Source: Hofstenia miamia (lineage: Eukaryota > Xenacoelomorpha > Acoela > Hofsteniidae). Taken from it: a stretch of DNA of 64,000 nt. The position numbers were made by a program, and so were the translations under genes. Numbering within the stretch: position 1 is the first letter of the stretch; every line of letters starts with the position of its first letter. The notes under the pieces were generated by a model. That model saw nothing but the letters and a program-made list of their open reading frames with translations, ran no database searches and was not told where the DNA came from. The stretch is from positions 1,817,145-1,881,144 of the forward strand of contig CABFPE010000038.1 in the NCBI GenBank assembly GCA_900660155.1, in the 5' to 3' direction. Below, piece after piece: positions 36,600 to 48,900 of the stretch.

Positions 36600-36846
36600 T
36601 AGATATCTCGGCGTTGTTGTTCTTAAGAGGACCTATTTTATGTGACGTCATAAAATGGGTAATAAACTCTAATTTTACCCTAACCCTACACCCAAACTAT
36701 TACAATTATATTGCATTTCATCATGTTAATTTTTTGCAAAATTTTTAAGTTTTGGTTGCGTGGTTGGGGTTAGCTTTAAAGTTTAACTATTATCTTATGA
36801 CGTCAATTAAAAGGGGTCCCTTAAATTAAAATAACGCCCATATCTG
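36600..36846. mobile_element. MITE-like palindromic element
   Basis: Imperfect inverted halves: gatatctcggcgttgttg against the reverse complement of the right end (gatatgggcgttatttt), then ttaag.ggacc and tgacgtcataa in both arms. TTAA occurs at 36623 and 36821. Length about 245 bp, no gene. The ccctaaccctacaccc in the left half is part of this repeat, not a telomere. Confidence 0.6.
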
Positions 36847-36902
36847 TATATGTATAGGTTTAGAATTTTGCTTGCTTGTAATTTATGATTTCTGTGTTTC
36901 AG

Positions 36903-39900
36903 GCTGTATATTTTGAAGTAATGGACGACGTAAGTTTTACCGTAGCTATGAAATTATTAGTTTTTTCAGCAACATTTATTTTAGTGTTGTATATAATGTA
37001 CTAATTGCCTTTTGTATGCTTAAAAATTTTGTTTAGGTGTTAGATTCAGTGTTTTCGAGTAGGGTTACTCGGTCCGAGGTCGAAGATTTTGTTGCAAAAA
37101 AATTTCACGTTCTATCGATGTTTTTTTTCAAATTTTACACAATTCCTATTTTTTATAGCTAAAATGATATATATTTTCCATTGATATAATCACTGAATTT
37201 TAAAATAATTAATTTTTACAATTCGAAAACCCTGATTTGATTATCTTTTTAAGCTATACTGTTTAGGAGGCCAGTTGTAGAACATTATTGAACAATATTC
37301 GCAAAATTTGTGGTATTCAAGATACTGAAAATGTAGATTGCAATCTATTATCTGTTTCAGGTGAGTAGCTTGTTACTATTTAATGAAAGACAGTGGGCAT
37401 TCAATAATTAGAATTTGTGAATTTTCACAAAAGCATTTTAATTTTTTCAAGATTTCTTCTGGTTGTATTATTTTTCTTGACATTTCAAACGCGTTTGATC
37501 GCCTCCTTCAGTCCATTCTGCTCGACAAGTTACGTTTATTTAGTTTTGATGCGGATTTCATCGAACTATTCCAGTCTTACCTGACCAATCGCCACCAATG
37601 TGTAAAAATCAACTCGTCTATATCTTCTCCTGTTCTCGTTATTAGTGGTGCCACATCAAGGCTCAGTGCTTGCTGTTCTTTTCTTCCTCGTTGCTATTAA
37701 CAACCTCCCTCATTCTGTTCTCAAATCGTCTTGCCTGTTGTATGTTAACGACACTGCGATTTTTTATTTTGGCTGGTCTTTTGCTTCTAACATTTCTTCT
37801 GATCTTGAGCACTTGTCTACTTGGTCCTCTGTCAACCATCTTGATTTTAGTGCTACCAAGACATGTGGTATTTTTCTTTTTCTGTGACTCCCCCTTCTGA
37901 TTTGCCTCTATCTGTGAACTTTGCTCCTCATCACACACATCTTGGAGTTCAACTTGCTGCAAACTTAAATTGGACTGGACATGTGTCTTTGCGTCTCCCT
38001 GTTAGGGCCTTTTCGTGCTTTGTTCCACTCCATGGAACGCTTTCAAATGGATTTCCCCTTTGACCTATAAAGACGCTCTGTTGAAATTCTCGACTCTCCC
38101 ACTGTCACTCCACTTTCTTGCCTGTGATCTCCTGTTCAATCGTTTACTGACTCGGAAGTTCGACCTTGATCCATTTGATTTTATCTTGTTCTCTAACTCT
38201 CCCTCTACTCGCGCTGATGGTGCTGTCACGTTCTCTGTTATTATTATTATCATTTGATTCTTAGAATTCCTAGAAATAGCATCTTTGCACTCGAACGAAA
38301 TTTAGTTTGTGGGACAATGTTAGTTTAGTAATATTAGATATAGATGTATGTATTATTGATATTAAACAATATTATATTGTTTATTCTTTACTCCGCACTG
38401 TGCAATTCGTGGATATTAGTTAGAAAACATTCATATTAAATTATATACATGTTCTATTCAGATTAGGCACATCGTCTCGCACAGTGATAGATAATACATA
38501 ATAATAATCAGAAATTCAATAACCATGCTGTTGCAATTATCTAACCTATATCAATACGGCATTTGCAACAAAATGTACAATACTTTGGAGATTAGGTAGA
38601 AATGGTCCGATTGCATAGCACACTATTTATTTTAATGGCAGAACATGCCTACCATTTTAAAGACCATAACGCAATGCGGCCACTAATACAAAGTTAATAC
38701 TGAAGACTGATACATTAGGAATCAACAATTCTTACTTTCGATTAACTTTTACCTTCATGTTTTGGATCACATTAAAATAACCTTGCGCAAATATTTAATG
38801 ATTTATCATTTCAGCTATGCATGATTACTAAGCTCGAAAGGAACTAAATGAGATACCTCTCAAAAAACATCGCATCCTTCACTCGTTTTTCAATCGTGTT
38901 TGTGCTTCTGCTAATTTCTTACTGGCTCTAAATCCTCCAACTTCTATTGATTTTTTTCCTCGCCTACAACCTTCAAGAACTCTTTGATGTCTTTCCTCTT
39001 CGATGTTCCCTTGTTTCACTTTGACTACTCTTCCATCTGCTCGTACTTCATCCTGTGTGACTGCTCCCATTGTCGATTAATTTGACTTTTTAATTTTTGT
39101 TTTTTCCGCCTTAACCGGCTTAATAAAGTCTTTCATTATTATTTTTTTTCCGCTATTCTCGCACGGTTTTTCTCAAAAGAGAAGTTTTGACATTGGTGCT
39201 TTTAGATTTTAGAGCCTCATTGGTAAGAAAAATTGTTGATAGTTTGTATGATTGGTAAAGGTGACGAGAAATGCTACCTTTGTCTTCATGACCCAACCTT
39301 TTCAAGATTTCCCAATACATAGATTTGTAATATAATCCTACAATAACAAACATTTATCGTAGAGATATTCAGCACACATCAAAAAGCATTTAAATTATGT
39401 CGATGACGCTACTAGTTAAACAATTGTTATAGTTATATGAAACTATTGAGGGTGTACACTTTGATACATACAACTAGTCCATAAGTTCTATTGTTGGAGA
39501 GCAATAACATATTATATAAAATTTAAATAGCATACTTGTCCTTTAAACATTTTTTGCTGCCCATTCTATCTCATTCCCTTGCAATTTGTCTATCTTATGA
39601 CATCCCTTGGCTATCTATGTCTATTCCATTTCATTCCTCCGAATTCCAATTAATATAAATATGGAATAAATTTCAAATAAAATTTTTATTTATGAAGGGT
39701 AGGTTTAGTTTCTAGTTAATAGGACTATATATAAAAAGAGACATGCAAAATGAAAAGATATATTGAATTATTAACTTTAACTATGACTAATACAAATGCA
39801 TAATGTTCCATCCTATCCCATATGACAGTCTTTTACTATTAAAAGTGTGAGTTTTAACCGTTTCTACTGTCATTGTTGTGAATTCAAATTTCATAAATCT

Positions 39901-42900
39901 AGGAGTAAAAAAATAGCAATTTTGCTAACTAGTAAATTAAAACTATAAGGAATTTAAGCAAAGTAGTTGAACATTTAAAGAAGAAAATAACATATACTTT
40001 AATAAACCTGATAATTCGCATTAAGTTACAAGCAAATGCCTTCAACCTTTAGCTATAAATCCATTGTAACTTAAGGGAGTTGTAGCGGTTACTAGAAAGA
40101 AAAACATTGCTTCTAAGATTGTGTATTAGCGCGAATGGTTTCTATTGTGCAGTATATTATCAATTCCTCACAGTTCTCGTAAAAACAAATCTACATTGCT
40201 GAAAACGAAAGAGTTTTTAAAAGTGCAGGTACGAATCCTTGGTACATCAAAAAGGGAAATGTGAGAGGATAAATGGAAGCTGGGATGAAGGAGATGCAGT
40301 TGGTTGGACGTGGTACTGTTAAATTATTTGGCATCCTCAAAGTTAAGCAATTGTTTGAAAGACTTGTAATTGAAGACAGTAGCCTCGTCTAAAACATTTT
40401 TCAAAGAAGCGTTGCATAATAGTGTGAATAGAAAAATCACTACCATAAATGGACAAAAAAGTGCATTGAAAACATCCATCTCAACAGGAGACAATTTAGC
40501 CTAAGAAAAGACCGTAGGTAAAATAGGGACTTGTTCAATTTAGTTAAAAGCTGTTGAACATGTTTTTGGAAAGAAAGATTGGAACTAAAATTGATCCCAA
40601 GTAGAGTGGTTTCAGCTTAGTGTAGGACTTAACACTATAAATCCATTTCTTGAATTTATTAATAAGTTGCTCTTTTGGAATGCTGTCAAAGGTATTGTGT
40701 TGAAATTGTGTTGGTGCTCTTAACAAGGAATTCAATACGATCATTGTCTTTGCAAGTTTAATGGCAGGATACCTGACTGTGATATGTAACATTAACAAAA
40801 AAGGGGCTACGACAAAAATCACTTACACATTTTATCCAAAAACTTTAAAATAGGGAATGAGAGTTAAAAATCGTTGCATTAATGTTGTCAGAAATGTAAA
40901 AGGCAACACCACCACCAGAATAAAGGCGATTACAAATAGATCTATGATCACACTATGTACAGTCTGTTTCATATTAGTTCTCACACTTCGAAATTTCACA
41001 TTTTTACATATTAAAATCATTCTAAATGAAAATAAATCAATAATACTACAAAAATGCATTTAAATTCACAAAACAACTATATTTACAATGAATTCAGGTT
41101 AGATAATACCGTATTTATGTACAACAAATGATCTTAAGAGCTAGAATTTAGTATGTCCACCTTTGGCATCTATCACAGTTTGGATTCTATGGGGCATGGA
41201 TTCAATCAGTTTATTACAAGTATTTACTGTGGAGGTGTCTCTATTCCAAATATGAATTATTGCATCAATTAAATCATGTCTAGTAGAAATATCACGCTCG
41301 GAGAGTCGTTTTTTGACAATAGCCCACAGTGTCTCTATTGGGTTCAAATCTGGTGAGTTACCAGGCCATTGCAACACAGGGATATCTTTCTAGGAGAGAT
41401 ACTGAGTGCCGATTTTGGCTTTGTGGCAAGGTGCCGAGTCATGCATGTATGTTTGAACACCAGACTGTTGCCAATCATTCATCTGAGGCTGCACACAATT
41501 CTGGAGGACTCTCAAGTACTGGTGTTGATTCATGGAACCCTCACAAATATGTATTCTTCCGGTTCCAATGTTGGAAGTTCCTTGCAAATTCTAATCGCTT
41601 ACACTTCATTGCATGATTCAGTAATGGGAGTCTTCTGGGCTTCAGTGATTTGCAGTCAATCTCCTTCAACCGGCGCCAGACTGTTGTACGACTGACACTT
41701 GTTCCAGCATCTTCTAGACTCTTCCGTAACTTTGCAGTAGTTATTCCATAATTTCTCCTTATTTCACCCTTCAGAAAACGCTTGTCCGCTTCAGTTGTCT
41801 TCCTTTTTCTGCCACATTCGGATTTTCTCTAGCAATCTTGGACACTGTGAAGTTGCTAATATTCACTCTTCTGGCTATCTCACGATGTGATAAATCTGTA
41901 TTTCGCAAAAGAGTTCGAATTTCGGTCAGTTTGAATGGTGATGTATCCTTCCCTCGTGGCATGTTAAGCTAATGAGATTTAATAACCAATCAGTTCTANA
42001 CGCTTCAGAAAACGCTTGTCCGCTTCAGTTGTCTTCCTTTTTCTGCCACATTCGGATTTTCTCTAGCAATCTTGGACACTGTGAAGTTGCTAATATTCAC
42101 TCTTCTGGCTATCTCACGATGTGATAAATCTGTATTTCGCAAAAGAGTTCGAATTTCGGTCAGTTTGAATGGTGATGTATCCTTCCCTCGTGGCATGTTA
42201 AGCTAATGAGATTTAATAACCAATCAGTTCTATACAGCTACTGATTGCAGCGCTAATTCAATTGGATACCATAAATCTGTGTAATGGTAGAGTGTTAGAG
42301 GTAATATTGATAGTTTTAATTAATACTGCAAAGCATAAGCTTACCCATGCACATTGGAATGCACCATATTGAATTGGCAGTGTTTAAGCTTGTAATGTAA
42401 ATAAACAATATTTTTTCTTTAAAGCATTCAGAGTGAGGTGTTATTGCATTTAATATTTCTAAATTTTAATGATAGTTTGAAATGATAAGTATAGGAAGTT
42501 GTAAGGAAAGTTGTGGCTTTATGCAGTTAAGTTGCAAAAAAGCTACCCAAGGGCTACGCCCGAATCGTCCTGGAGAGTAACCTCCATGTGGTGGTTCCTG
42601 GGTAGGCGGAGACGCTGAGCCAATACTTGATGGGCGCGTCTCTTCGCGGAGTCCCGAACCAGGAGTGGACGTTAAACAATAGGGTAGAAGAAGGTGCTGC
42701 CATGTGTGCGGGCGCACATATGGGGGCGGTGACGGTGATGTGAGACTGTCTGTTCTGAGGAGCAGACGGCGACGTCTATGCCCAGAGCCGTAGAGTGCGT
42801 CTACGAGGGCAGTTATACAGAGGATTTTCCTCTGTCTCTGGCCTCTAGATAGGCCCAGGCCAGCATTTGCTGAGCCTTACCTATGAGGGAGCTTTGCTTC

Positions 42901-45900
42901 GTCATGGGTTCCATAACAGGCAGACGCAAGTGCTCACGAGTTACCTCAGTTAGTAGCCTTGGTTGGTGAAAGCTGTAGAGAGGCGCAACCCTCTCATGAA
43001 GCTCGGCCTTCGGCTTCACTCTCTGCTGATCAGACTCAACACAGATCAGCACTCTACGTGCCAGGGGTCGCCAGAGGTCAAGCATGATACAAGATCCGGC
43101 CCTAGCGGGTACACTTCCAGGTGAAGAGTCACGGACTTGATCTGTTGACACGGACTCTTCAGTCTGTTGACTGGTAGAGTAACCCCGACTGAACCGACTG
43201 AAAATTTAAATATTAAAAATTGAAATTTTCTCAGTGTGAGGACTAATATGAAACAGACTGTAGGTCTGTCTTTTTGAAATCGGTGATAACCTGGTATTGA
43301 TACATATGAATCAGGGACAGATTTGTTGATGAAGGTTTGTGACTAAGCAGATATTTATGTTCCGTGAAGTAAGATCATTAAGAAGGAGTTAACAAGACTT
43401 TCTATATGTATTCTGATGAAAATACTGGAGCTTTCTAAGAGATCACACAAAAGGAAGGATAAGAAGAAAAACCTAGTCATTTGGGAGGTGGGTTATTTCC
43501 CCAGTCAATTCAGGATAATCTTGATGCTTTTCCTTTTAGAAAAATCGGGCATTTAATATCAAAAGAGCTGTGGGCCACTGCATCTGTGAATACTTGATCT
43601 CATTGGAGGCAGTTAGAGCATTTAAACTGTGTTGGATCATTTTTTAATAGACAAGAGACTCCAGAATGTTGACGTATGAGATGGGTGTGGGTGAGTTGCT
43701 AGTTAAGGTTAAACGTGAGTCAATAAATTTAATTAATTGTATTTTTAGCTATATTAACAAGGCTTAATAAGGAGTTTTACATCTCTCCGTTAAGAGGAGT
43801 GGAGTTTGTGTACTTCAGTGAGTAGGCTATCTTTGGTATGCAGTTGTGAATTAGAACTGGGTTGATTGTCTTGATCTATGTTATTAGCCATCTTCAAGCT
43901 GGAAGGAAATGCAGTTAGATCAAAACCATTTTCAAGAACAGCTTCTACCAAGCAAGCAAGTCAGTGATGGATCAAGTAAAGAAAAGGTACCCAAAACTAA
44001 GAAAAGTATTATAAAACCAAGAAATGAGGTCAATGGTATATCAATATTATTGCATTGATAATTTTTACAAATTTCAATACAAAATTGTAGAAAATATTAT
44101 CTAGCCTTGCTAAAACGATGCTGGGACACTGTAGCTTATAAGTAATCACTAAATATTTTAACACAGCTAACACATTATTCAAATTTTCCAACATTGCCAA
44201 CAAATAATTCGTAGAAAATAAATTGAAGCAGTAGAACCCCACCGTCTATCAACACCTAGCGGAGCTTTTTCTCCGTCAGCCAATGCATCCCATGCCATCC
44301 ATTGGCAGTTTTCATTAGTTTTTTTCACAAATTCAGTTTCATATCAACGGTATTTCATTTCGATTCTGAATAATTTTATATATATACAGGGTGATTGAAA
44401 AGTAACTCCCTATTTTAAAAAAACTATAATTTATTTTTAAAATATAATTTCTACAATTAATGAATATGAGAAAGAAGTATAATGCATGGGTTTTTTTTTA
44501 AAATTCGACATGGGCGCCCTTATTTGCCACCAGCTTCTCAAGTCGAACAGGAATCGCATCAACTGATTTCGCAAGAAACTTTTGAGGGATGGAAATCATA
44601 ACTTCTCGTATTCGCCCTTCAAGTTTTCTTGGTTTGGTTGAGTAGACTTGCTCTTTCAGCCAACCCCAGAGAAAAAAGTCGCAGGGCGTTAAGTCAGGAC
44701 TTCTGGCCGGCCATTCGTGTGAACCACGACGACCCATCCATCTTCCAGGAAATTGAGCATTTAGCCATTCACGAACAACAATAGCAAAGTGTGGAGGAGC
44801 TCCATCTTGCATGAAAATCAAATCTTCAATATTTTCCTCAGCAATTATAATTGGCCAAATTTCATCTTTCAACATAGCGAGGTACCTTTCGGCATTCATG
44901 GTATCGCGAAGAATGAAAGGACCCACAATCCTATCAAAAACCATTCCACACCATACCGTTATTTTGGGTCGATTTTGCATTTTTTCACAGGTAAGCTCGT
45001 TTTTAGCACATTACGTACACAATTAAAGGAGAGCCCACTTTCTCTTGTTGTTTGACGAATTGACTTGTGGGCTACGGGTAAACATTTCTTGAACAACTTG
45101 CACTACCTCAGGATCTCTGGATTTGGAAAGACGGCCGCTTCTTTGAGTATCAGCCACAAATCCTGCGGTCATAAGTTTTTTATGACAATTCTTGATCGTC
45201 TTCGGGTCAATTTGGGCATGTTTTCAATTAATAGTTCTCCACCATCTTTGCACTTGAACAATGCATCCCAAAACTTCGTAACGCGCGGCTATCTGGGCAC
45301 GTTCCTGTAGAGTAAGACGTCCAGCCATTTTTATAGGGTTTTGAAATAACATAAATTTGAAAAGATTGAAATTGAACAATATTTAAACAAATCTGAAAGG
45401 AAAACAAGACCATAAATTAAATTGCCATACATTAAGTAATATATACACAAAAATTGAGAAACATGATATAGCATTTGAATAAATTGTATATATTTTAAAA
45501 TGGGGATTTACTTTTCAATCACCCTGTACATGTACTGTTGCAAAAAAACATACACTGATGCGCAGAAATACTTAAATGACCAAACTACCAAATTTAATGA
45601 CCAAACAAAAATGAATAACCATGCAATTAAAATCAATTAGCGAATAATTATAGTGAGAGAAATGTGTGGTAGTAGCCATTTTTATTATTTTATGCGCTTC
45701 ATGCGGTTCATAAATTTTCTAACATTTATCATTTAGAGTGTACGTGTGAAATCATAAATGCTCTATATGAAAGTGATGAAGTTAATTTAGAATTCGTTAG
45801 TAAATTGAATTCGTAAGTATATTTTAATAGTTAAATCATATTTTTAACTGTTTTTAAAAAGTATTTTTATTCAATTGATTACTAATACTGCTATATTTTA

Positions 45901-48900
45901 TGCCAGCAATATATTTGATATTTTTGCTATATTTACCCATATAAATGTTGGTGCATTTAGTTGAGTTTATCTCATGATATTCAGATATCAATTTTTCATA
46001 TAAACCTAAATCTACAGTATTAGTGGCTTAGTCGTAATTCTTTTATTGCGAGTGGAAAAGACTTCCTAATTTTTTTGAAATTTAGCAAATCCTTGACCCT
46101 CGTGTAGTTAATTCTTTATATTACAGTTTAATCCAATAGTCATTTAGATCTATTGGTGTTAGTTACAATACAACGACATTAGGATTGCTATATGCAAAAC
46201 GCTTAAAAGAAATTAATCCTGATTATGTTCGTTCCATTACTCCAGCCAATCTACTCTTGCTATCTCTGGTATTTCGTTTTTCTTTTTATAATGAATTTAC
46301 GTGTATCATTTTTAGATCATGTCTTCGAAATATCTCCATGATAGTGGGGAAGTTGATGATGTACCGGATGAGGAGTGGGCTGAAATAGGTAATCTTAATC
46401 TTAATTGTGCACATATCGAATTTTATATTGATTAGAAATAACATATTAGCAATGACCATTTCGGTTGCAGAAATTTTTAGCTAAACGCTTATATTTGGGT
46501 TTTTTTGTCTGTGTCAAATTCTGTGCGTTTGTGTTTTTGTATCCGAAATTCCCATTCTTTATCCAACAATTGAACAGCTCGAAGATCCTGAGAAGTAATT
46601 TTCATAGTTCTATGCACTGCCATGTTTTGTGCAATTTAAGTTTTTACATTCATTACATATTTTTCGCTGGAATTCTGATTAGTTTCTGAGGACCTTAATA
46701 CATTCTACCTGACGAAGGTTTCATGGTAGTATTCAAAGAATTTCAGAGATATCATATATTTGCTACGTTTTTTTTATTTTTAGTGTTTACATTGATGTCT
46801 CTTTATTACCCTGGTTTAACATATCTTATTTAGTTGGGCTATCTGTTGATTTTTTAAACGACTCGCAATTCAATTACCTCGAAGCAATCGTGAGTGCTTT
46901 TTAGATTTAGATTAAAGTAATGTGTAAAGCAAGTGTGTTAATTGTCAGGTTTCGAATGTATGTTATTACGGCTGTTTCTGTTTGCTCTATAAATGTCATT
47001 ATTAGCGCATGTATTCATATCATTATCGTGGCCAAATTATACATGACTATATTTCAATAACTGAAAAAATACTTAGATTAAGCTTTTCGAGTTGTTACTA
47101 ATTGAAATATTCTTTCATAATTTTGGAGTAAATCAAGCGATACCTGCCTTTTAACATTATTAATTTCCAGGCTTGAGATATATGAGATATATTGGACGAT
47201 CTCTAGGGCGATTTTTTTACCTAAAAATTTAAAAATTTTGACCCAAAACGTAATTTTTTACCTAAAAATTGACCTAAAGATTTTTTAGCCTTTTTTAAAT
47301 TCCTGTATTCTATACTAAACATAATCAACTAGGCAGGAAGAAGCACCAATAGAGAACTGCCCATTATTTTATTGTCTTAAGCATGCTCTTTAACATTGAG
47401 AAGAACTTTCCATGGAAGCATGAGAACACTTGATATTTTCTGCAATCCATATTTTGTAAGATTATTCAAGTCATGTAATCTATAGTTGTCCATTTTCGAC
47501 AAAGCATCCAAAATTAACACGTTTCCTGCGATGTGACCCACCGGTGAGTTTTTGTTTTATTTTCTAAAATATTTCAATACTTTTCTTTTAATTATTATTT
47601 TAAGGCTCTAGTAATGTTGTCAAAGGGTTGAAATATACAAAAAATTCAGAAATTGAAGTTTATTGAAATAATTGCATGCAAAATTTTTCTGAAATTGAAG
47701 ACATAAGTGCTTTTGGCCACTTTTGAGCCTTCGTTTGCTGCTAGCATTTCGTAGCAGCCTCTGCATCTTTTTCTTGTATTTCTTTTTTGTCCTTCAGCTT
47801 CTTTTAGACAATGTTCAGGTGTCCCAGAAATGTTCAAAATTGATTTTCTTACCTAATGAAAGACTATCATGTGAGAGATAAATACTGACAACTTCTCCCT
47901 TCAATTGCTCTTATGATACTGAAGCTATAGTAGTTTAACTACCAACGCAGCACATGGATAACAGCTCTTATGACTGTCGCAGGAAACGTGTTAAGGTTGA
48001 TTTAAACTCAAAGCATTTTACAAGTTCAATTCATTTCATAGCAATTTGTGGCTTGCACTAACTTTTGCATTATTGCCTCATTGAGTGCAGTTTTTGCTCT
48101 CTCAACAATGACATCCTTAGTAATGTCATTTTCATAAAGAATGGTACAATATCGAAATAATAATTAAATGTTTGCTCTAACCTATCTCTATTTTAGTAGT
48201 TGGAAATTGTGCAGTGACATTTTCCCATGTAACCAAAAAATTTATATATTTTATATTGGAAATGACGTTATAGATTTATAAGTAGAGGATTCCTCCCCTT
48301 TAAACTTTTGTTTAGAATTTAAGTACAAAAAGCATAAATTTTTGCGGATACTCTGCTATTAGCCCTTTCTTGCATAGAACTTTTTATTTCAAGCCAGAAC
48401 CATAAAATTGAAAATATACATGTACAGAGCGTCTCGTAATTGGCCCAGTTTTATAAAGCAGTGTAAAAAAAACTAGAAATCCAAATTGAACCATATTTTA
48501 CAACAACAGAACAAATACATGATCATCACTTAATAATAAAAAATGTTCAAAAATATCTCCTTTGTCAGCAAATAAATGATCCACGCTACGAAAGATATGA
48601 TTGACAGTATTTTGAATTTCTTCTTGCGTTATTTCTGAATATACCTGAACAATTTTACTCTTCAAATCATCAATCGTGTTTGGTTTATTATTGTGGTAGA
48701 CTCTACTCTTCAATACAGCCCAAAGCCAGTAATCTAGTGGTGTTAAGTCTGGAGAACTTGCAGGTCAGGAAACGTCCAATGACTCTGTCAGGAAAGTGTT
48801 CTTTCAAAGTTGCCGTGACTGGGCGAGCAAAATGAGGCAGTGCCCCCATCCTGCTGGAAAATAGCTGTACGATATGCACCTGTCGTCCTACACTATGGTA

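Noticed and set aside
36670-36700. Telomere-like ccctaaccctacaccc
   Set aside because: Fewer than three imperfect units, inside an inverted-repeat MITE-like element.
41329-41695. Plus-strand frames over the Tc1-like transposase
   Set aside because: Antisense to clear catalytic blocks on the minus strand.
45228-45413. Minus-strand 61-codon frame near the mariner-type start
   Set aside because: Different frame from the HTH start at 45328 and no matching motif.
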